From positions 1-8,157 of the forward strand of contig CATZIM010000069.1 in NCBI GenBank assembly GCA_958420075.1: a stretch of 8,157 nt of DNA. The letters run 5' to 3'. The notes under the pieces were generated by a model, which worked only from the letters and a program-made list of their open reading frames with translations, searched no databases and was not told where the DNA came from. The position numbers were made by a program, and so were the translations under genes. The stretch is from an uncultured Clostridia bacterium. Its GTDB lineage: Bacteria; Bacillota; Clostridia; Lachnospirales; Anaerotignaceae. Every line of letters starts with the position of its first letter. The stretch's first letter is position 1. Positions 6,407 to 8,157 of this stretch are shown here, in pieces.

Positions 6407-6436
6407 AAAAAAGCCTTCGAAACGAAGGCTCTTTTT
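6407..6436 (-). terminator. Intrinsic terminator of rpmB, possibly bidirectional
   Basis: AGCCTTCG (6412-6419) and CGAAGGCT (6423-6430) form a perfect 8-bp stem with a 3-base loop. An A-run (6407-6411) lies on the left and a T-run (6432-6436) on the right, so it can terminate rpmB on the minus strand, 15 bases after its stop codon. It can also terminate any plus-strand transcript arriving from the reductase gene. Confidence 0.9.
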
Positions 6437-6445
6437 ATGCTGAAA

Positions 6446-6649
6446 TCAGATCGCACGAGTGATTTTGTTGGAACGCATGCATCTTGTGCAAACGTAGATA
6501 GATTTTACATTGCCGTTATCTTCCACGATTTTGATTTTCTTTACATTGGGTTTCCATTTTCTGTTCGCACGTCTACTAACCTGACTACGGTTAATGCTGA
6601 TTCTATGACCTTTGATCTGGCCTTTTTCACAAATTTCACATCTAGCCAT
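6446..6649 (-). CDS. rpmB: 50S ribosomal protein L28
   Basis: A 67-residue basic protein of the large ribosomal subunit. The start MARCEICEKG, the middle block RRANRKWKPNVKKIKI (26-41) and the end IYVCTRCMRSNKITRAI (51-67) are typical of L28. Cys4, Cys7, Cys54 and Cys57 make the four-cysteine, probably zinc-binding form of the protein. Zinc-independent paralogues lacking these cysteines exist in some bacteria, so expression may matter when zinc is low, but no Zur site was seen. The frame is open for 24 further codons upstream, but ATG at 6649 is chosen because AAGGAGGTG (6664-6656) lies exactly 6 bases before it and the family starts there. It is a single-gene unit with its own promoter and terminator, convergent with the reductase gene and divergent from the stalk-domain gene. 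Confidence 0.97.
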   Translation of the reverse strand: MARCEICEKGQIKGHRISINRSQVSRRANRKWKPNVKKIKIVEDNGNVKSIYVCTRCMRSNKITRAI

Positions 6650-6692
6650 TGCCTGCACCTCCTTCATTGCTTGTATGTGACACAACAAAGTT

Positions 6693-6721
6693 ATTCTAGC
6701 AGAAAACTTTTGATTTTGCAA
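6693..6721 (-). promoter_or_regulatory. rpmB promoter
   Basis: On the minus strand, a -35 TTGCAA (6721-6716), a 17-bp spacer and a -10 TAGAAT (6698-6693) preceded by TGC make an extended -10 promoter very close to sigma-A consensus. Upstream the DNA is strongly A/T-tracted (about 6722-6752), resembling an UP element. Initiation near 6686 would give a leader of about 37 bases. This fits high expression of a ribosomal protein. Confidence 0.82.
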
Positions 6722-6843
6722 GAAAAAACGCCCTTTTTTTAAAATATTTTTTTCCTGGAAAAGTCCCCAGGGTTTTGTACGAAGAAAAAAGCAAAAACGT
6801 AAGAAAAAATTAAAGGAATTCTAATAAAACTGTTTTTGATTGG

Positions 6844-6852
6844 TGATATACT
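6844..6852 (+). promoter_or_regulatory. Candidate extended -10 promoter of the stalk-domain gene
   Basis: TGATATACT contains TGn followed by TATACT (6847-6852), one mismatch from consensus. No good -35 is seen 16-18 bp upstream, as often happens with extended -10 promoters. Initiation near 6859 gives a leader of about 35 bases. The region between this and the rpmB promoter is A/T-rich and contains a weak CCTGG/CCAGG stem (6754-6771), to which I assign no role. Confidence 0.55.
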
Positions 6853-6893
6853 GTAAACAAGAAACTGCACCCATTTTGAAGGAGGGAATCTGA

Positions 6894-7787
6894 ATGATGC
6901 GAAAAACAGTAATTGCGGCAGTTCTGCTGGCGTTGGGCTGTAATATGACAGCTTTTGGTGCCCAGAATGATGTCGTTATTACATTGGATGAAAGAAATGT
7001 GGTATTGAAAGAGGATATTGTCTATGAAGATGGGCGGATGATGCTGCCGGTACGTGCCATGGCAGATGTACTGGGGGCTGATGTGACATACGATACAAGT
7101 ACCCGAACAGCTCTGGTGGAAAAACAGATGAAAACAGTGCTGGATGCGGATAATCAGCCCTTGGTATGGCAGGTTTCTCTGGGACTGGATTCCAATTATC
7201 TCACCCTTATGGGTACCCATGAGCTGCTGCTGGAAACAAAACCGCTGGTGGTGAATAATCGGGCATATCTGCCTTTGCGGGAATTGGCGGAAGCCATGAA
7301 TCTGGATGTGGAATGGAGCACAGACGGCCAGAAGGATTATGTGAAACTGACTTCTGCCAGAATGCCAAACGTTTCTCTGCAGCCCAATGGCAGCTTTGAC
7401 CAGGAAACCATGAGTCTGCAAATGCAGTGGAAAAATGAAGAAAGCACTGTGTTCTATGCGTCAGAAGAATTCTGGCTGGAAAAATGGGATGGACATAACT
7501 GGACAAAGGTAGAACCTGATTCCAAAGCCTATGTAAGCACAGATACTTACAGCATTCCCACAGGCGGTCCCACAGATGGCAAACGGGACAAAAAGTTTAC
7601 CTTCTGGCAGTGGGAAAAGAGCATGACCCCCGGAAAATACCGTGTGGCAGTGCCTTATCAGTATCTGGAAGGCAAAGGCGAGGATATGACATTCTTTAAT
7701 CTGGAACAAACAAAGGCGTACAGTCAGGATACTCCTACCACTTATGTGGCATATGGCGAATTTTTGGTAGAAGCGTCTAACAAATAA
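6894..7787 (+). CDS. Exported stalk-domain (copper amine oxidase N-terminal-like) protein with C-terminal Ig-like domain
   Basis: A 297-residue predicted envelope protein. Residues 1-22 form a signal peptide (MMRK, then a hydrophobic core, then TAFGA). Cys16 in LALGC resembles but does not match a lipobox, so secretion or lipid anchoring are both possible. Residues about 28-77 and 111-153 are two copies of the copper-amine-oxidase N-terminal-like 'stalk' unit, recognised by MMLPVRAMADVLGADVTYD and the matching AYLPLRELAEAMNLDVEW. This module is common in clostridial surface proteins and does not imply amine oxidase activity. Residues about 172-293 resemble a bacterial Ig-like domain (FWLEKWDGHNW, MTPGKYRVAV, YGEFLVE). 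The start ATG 6894 has AAGGAGGG (6879-6886) at 7 bases; ATG 6897 is an alternative. The gene is alone, divergent from rpmB and followed by its own terminator. The ligand or role is unknown. Confidence 0.88.
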   Translation: MMRKTVIAAVLLALGCNMTAFGAQNDVVITLDERNVVLKEDIVYEDGRMMLPVRAMADVLGADVTYDTSTRTALVEKQMKTVLDADNQPLVWQVSLGLDSNYLTLMGTHELLLETKPLVVNNRAYLPLRELAEAMNLDVEWSTDGQKDYVKLTSARMPNVSLQPNGSFDQETMSLQMQWKNEESTVFYASEEFWLEKWDGHNWTKVEPDSKAYVSTDTYSIPTGGPTDGKRDKKFTFWQWEKSMTPGKYRVAVPYQYLEGKGEDMTFFNLEQTKAYSQDTPTTYVAYGEFLVEASNK

Positions 7788-7801
7788 TCAATGGTCAAAT
7801 G

Positions 7802-7839
7802 GCGGAAGGTTTGCAAGCGGCAGGTCTTCCGCTTTTTTT
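7802..7839 (+). terminator. Intrinsic terminator of the stalk-domain gene
   Basis: GCGGAAG (7802-7808) pairs with CTTCCGC (7826-7832), extendable by one G-U pair, with a loop of about 15-17 bases. It is followed directly by seven T (7833-7839) and lies 14 bases after the stop codon. Confidence 0.9.
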
Positions 7840-7875
7840 CAAATCCAAAAGCAAAGGCAGGAAAGGGCGCTTCTC

Positions 7876-7904
7876 TTGTGTTTTTCGGCACTTTGCGGTA
7901 TCAT
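7876..7904 (+). promoter_or_regulatory. Candidate rnz promoter overlapped by a small palindrome
   Basis: TTGTGT (7876-7881), a 17-bp spacer and TATCAT (7899-7904) form a plausible sigma-A promoter. The -10 overlaps a perfect inverted repeat, GGTAT-CAT-ATACC (7897-7909), which might be an operator or chance. Initiation near 7911 leaves a leader of about 40 bases with AAAGGAG at 7939-7945. Confidence 0.5.
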
Positions 7905-7952
7905 ATACCATGAGTAAGTTTGTTTGAATAGAAAATACAAAGGAGAACGGGA

Positions 7953-8157
7953 ATGTTAGATATTTGCTTATTGGGAACAGGCGGCATGATGCCCATGCCG
8001 GGACGTTTTCTCACGTCTCTTGCGGCGCGGCTCAATGGGCGTATGATGCTTATTGACTGCGGCGAAGGCACACAGGTAACCATGAAAATGCAGGGTTGGG
8101 GCTTCAAAAATATTGATGCCATCTGCTTTACCCATTTTCATGCGGATCATATCTCCG
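7953..8157 (+). CDS. rnz: Ribonuclease Z (tRNase Z), N-terminal part (partial, 3' end outside window)
   Basis: The first 68 residues of a frame that runs off the window edge without a stop; the full family length is about 300 residues. RNase Z is the metallo-beta-lactamase-fold endonuclease that cuts tRNA precursors after the discriminator base, mainly those without an encoded CCA. The match is strong: [13 protein letters not shown] (6-18), [10 protein letters not shown] (33-42), [19 protein letters not shown] (48-66), with the zinc-binding HxHxDH motif at residues 61-66. AAAGGAG (7939-7945) lies 7 bases before ATG 7953, and the family begins at this MLD. A terminator upstream and a candidate promoter suggest it begins a new transcript. 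Confidence 0.95.
   Translation, partial: MLDICLLGTGGMMPMPGRFLTSLAARLNGRMMLIDCGEGTQVTMKMQGWGFKNIDAICFTHFHADHIS

Noticed and set aside
6167..6445. CRISPR array or small RNA gene in the convergent intergenic region
   Set aside because: There are no evenly spaced direct repeats and no promoter pointing into it. The structure is inverted, not direct, repeats.
6437..6742. Plus-strand open frame of 101 codons over rpmB
   Set aside because: It overlaps the convincing L28 gene, its promoter and its terminator on the other strand, with no ribosome binding site or recognisable product.
6754..6771. CCTGG/CCAGG hairpin in the rpmB/stalk-gene intergenic region
   Set aside because: It is only a 5-bp stem with an 8-base loop and a short T-run on one side. 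It lies upstream of both divergent promoters, where a terminator has no obvious purpose.

Overview
The window looks like chromosomal core sequence from an anaerobic Firmicute, most likely a clostridial-type bacterium; I cannot name the genus. The evidence is a pyruvate:ferredoxin oxidoreductase (a marker of anaerobic metabolism), strong AAGGAGG-type ribosome binding sites, a short PUA-less glutamate 5-kinase, a four-cysteine ribosomal protein L28, a secreted copper-amine-oxidase-like 'stalk' domain protein, and RNase Z. Nothing resembles a prophage, an insertion-sequence transposase, a CRISPR array, or a tRNA or rRNA gene.

Layout: (1) 1-1752 (+) is the C-terminal half of nifJ (pyruvate:ferredoxin/flavodoxin oxidoreductase), closed by a strong intrinsic terminator at 1808-1847. 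(2) 1960-6166 (+) is a five-gene cluster: proB, a zinc-ribbon membrane protein, a DUF2085 membrane protein, proA, and a ketopantoate-reductase-family enzyme. The first three genes are tightly packed (a 4-base ATGA overlap, then a 5-base gap). Before proA there is an 85-base gap holding a 21-bp hairpin whose loop and right arm contain a perfect TATAAT. (3) 6167-6445 is non-coding and holds a roughly 213-bp AT-rich element with matching inverted ends and internal hairpins, then a terminator shared by the converging genes. (4) rpmB (L28) lies on the minus strand at 6446-6649 with a near-ideal promoter. (5) 6894-7787 (+) encodes an exported stalk-domain/Ig-like protein, transcribed divergently from rpmB and followed by its own terminator. 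(6) 7953 to the window end (+) is the start of rnz (RNase Z), cut by the window edge.

Functionally, ProB and ProA catalyse the first two steps from glutamate to glutamate-5-semialdehyde, which cyclises to pyrroline-5-carboxylate for proline synthesis. The third-step enzyme, ProC, is not in the window. The two small membrane proteins between proB and proA have no evident role in the pathway. The reductase after proA belongs to the PanE/ApbA family but appears to lack one conserved active-site asparagine, so its substrate is uncertain. No gene-free stretch exceeds 300 bases; the two longest (6167-6445 and 6650-6893) are described below.

I do not see a convincing new multi-gene system. The best candidates for a second look are the 213-bp inverted-repeat element, the hairpin/promoter overlap before proA, and the membrane-protein pair inserted between proB and proA.
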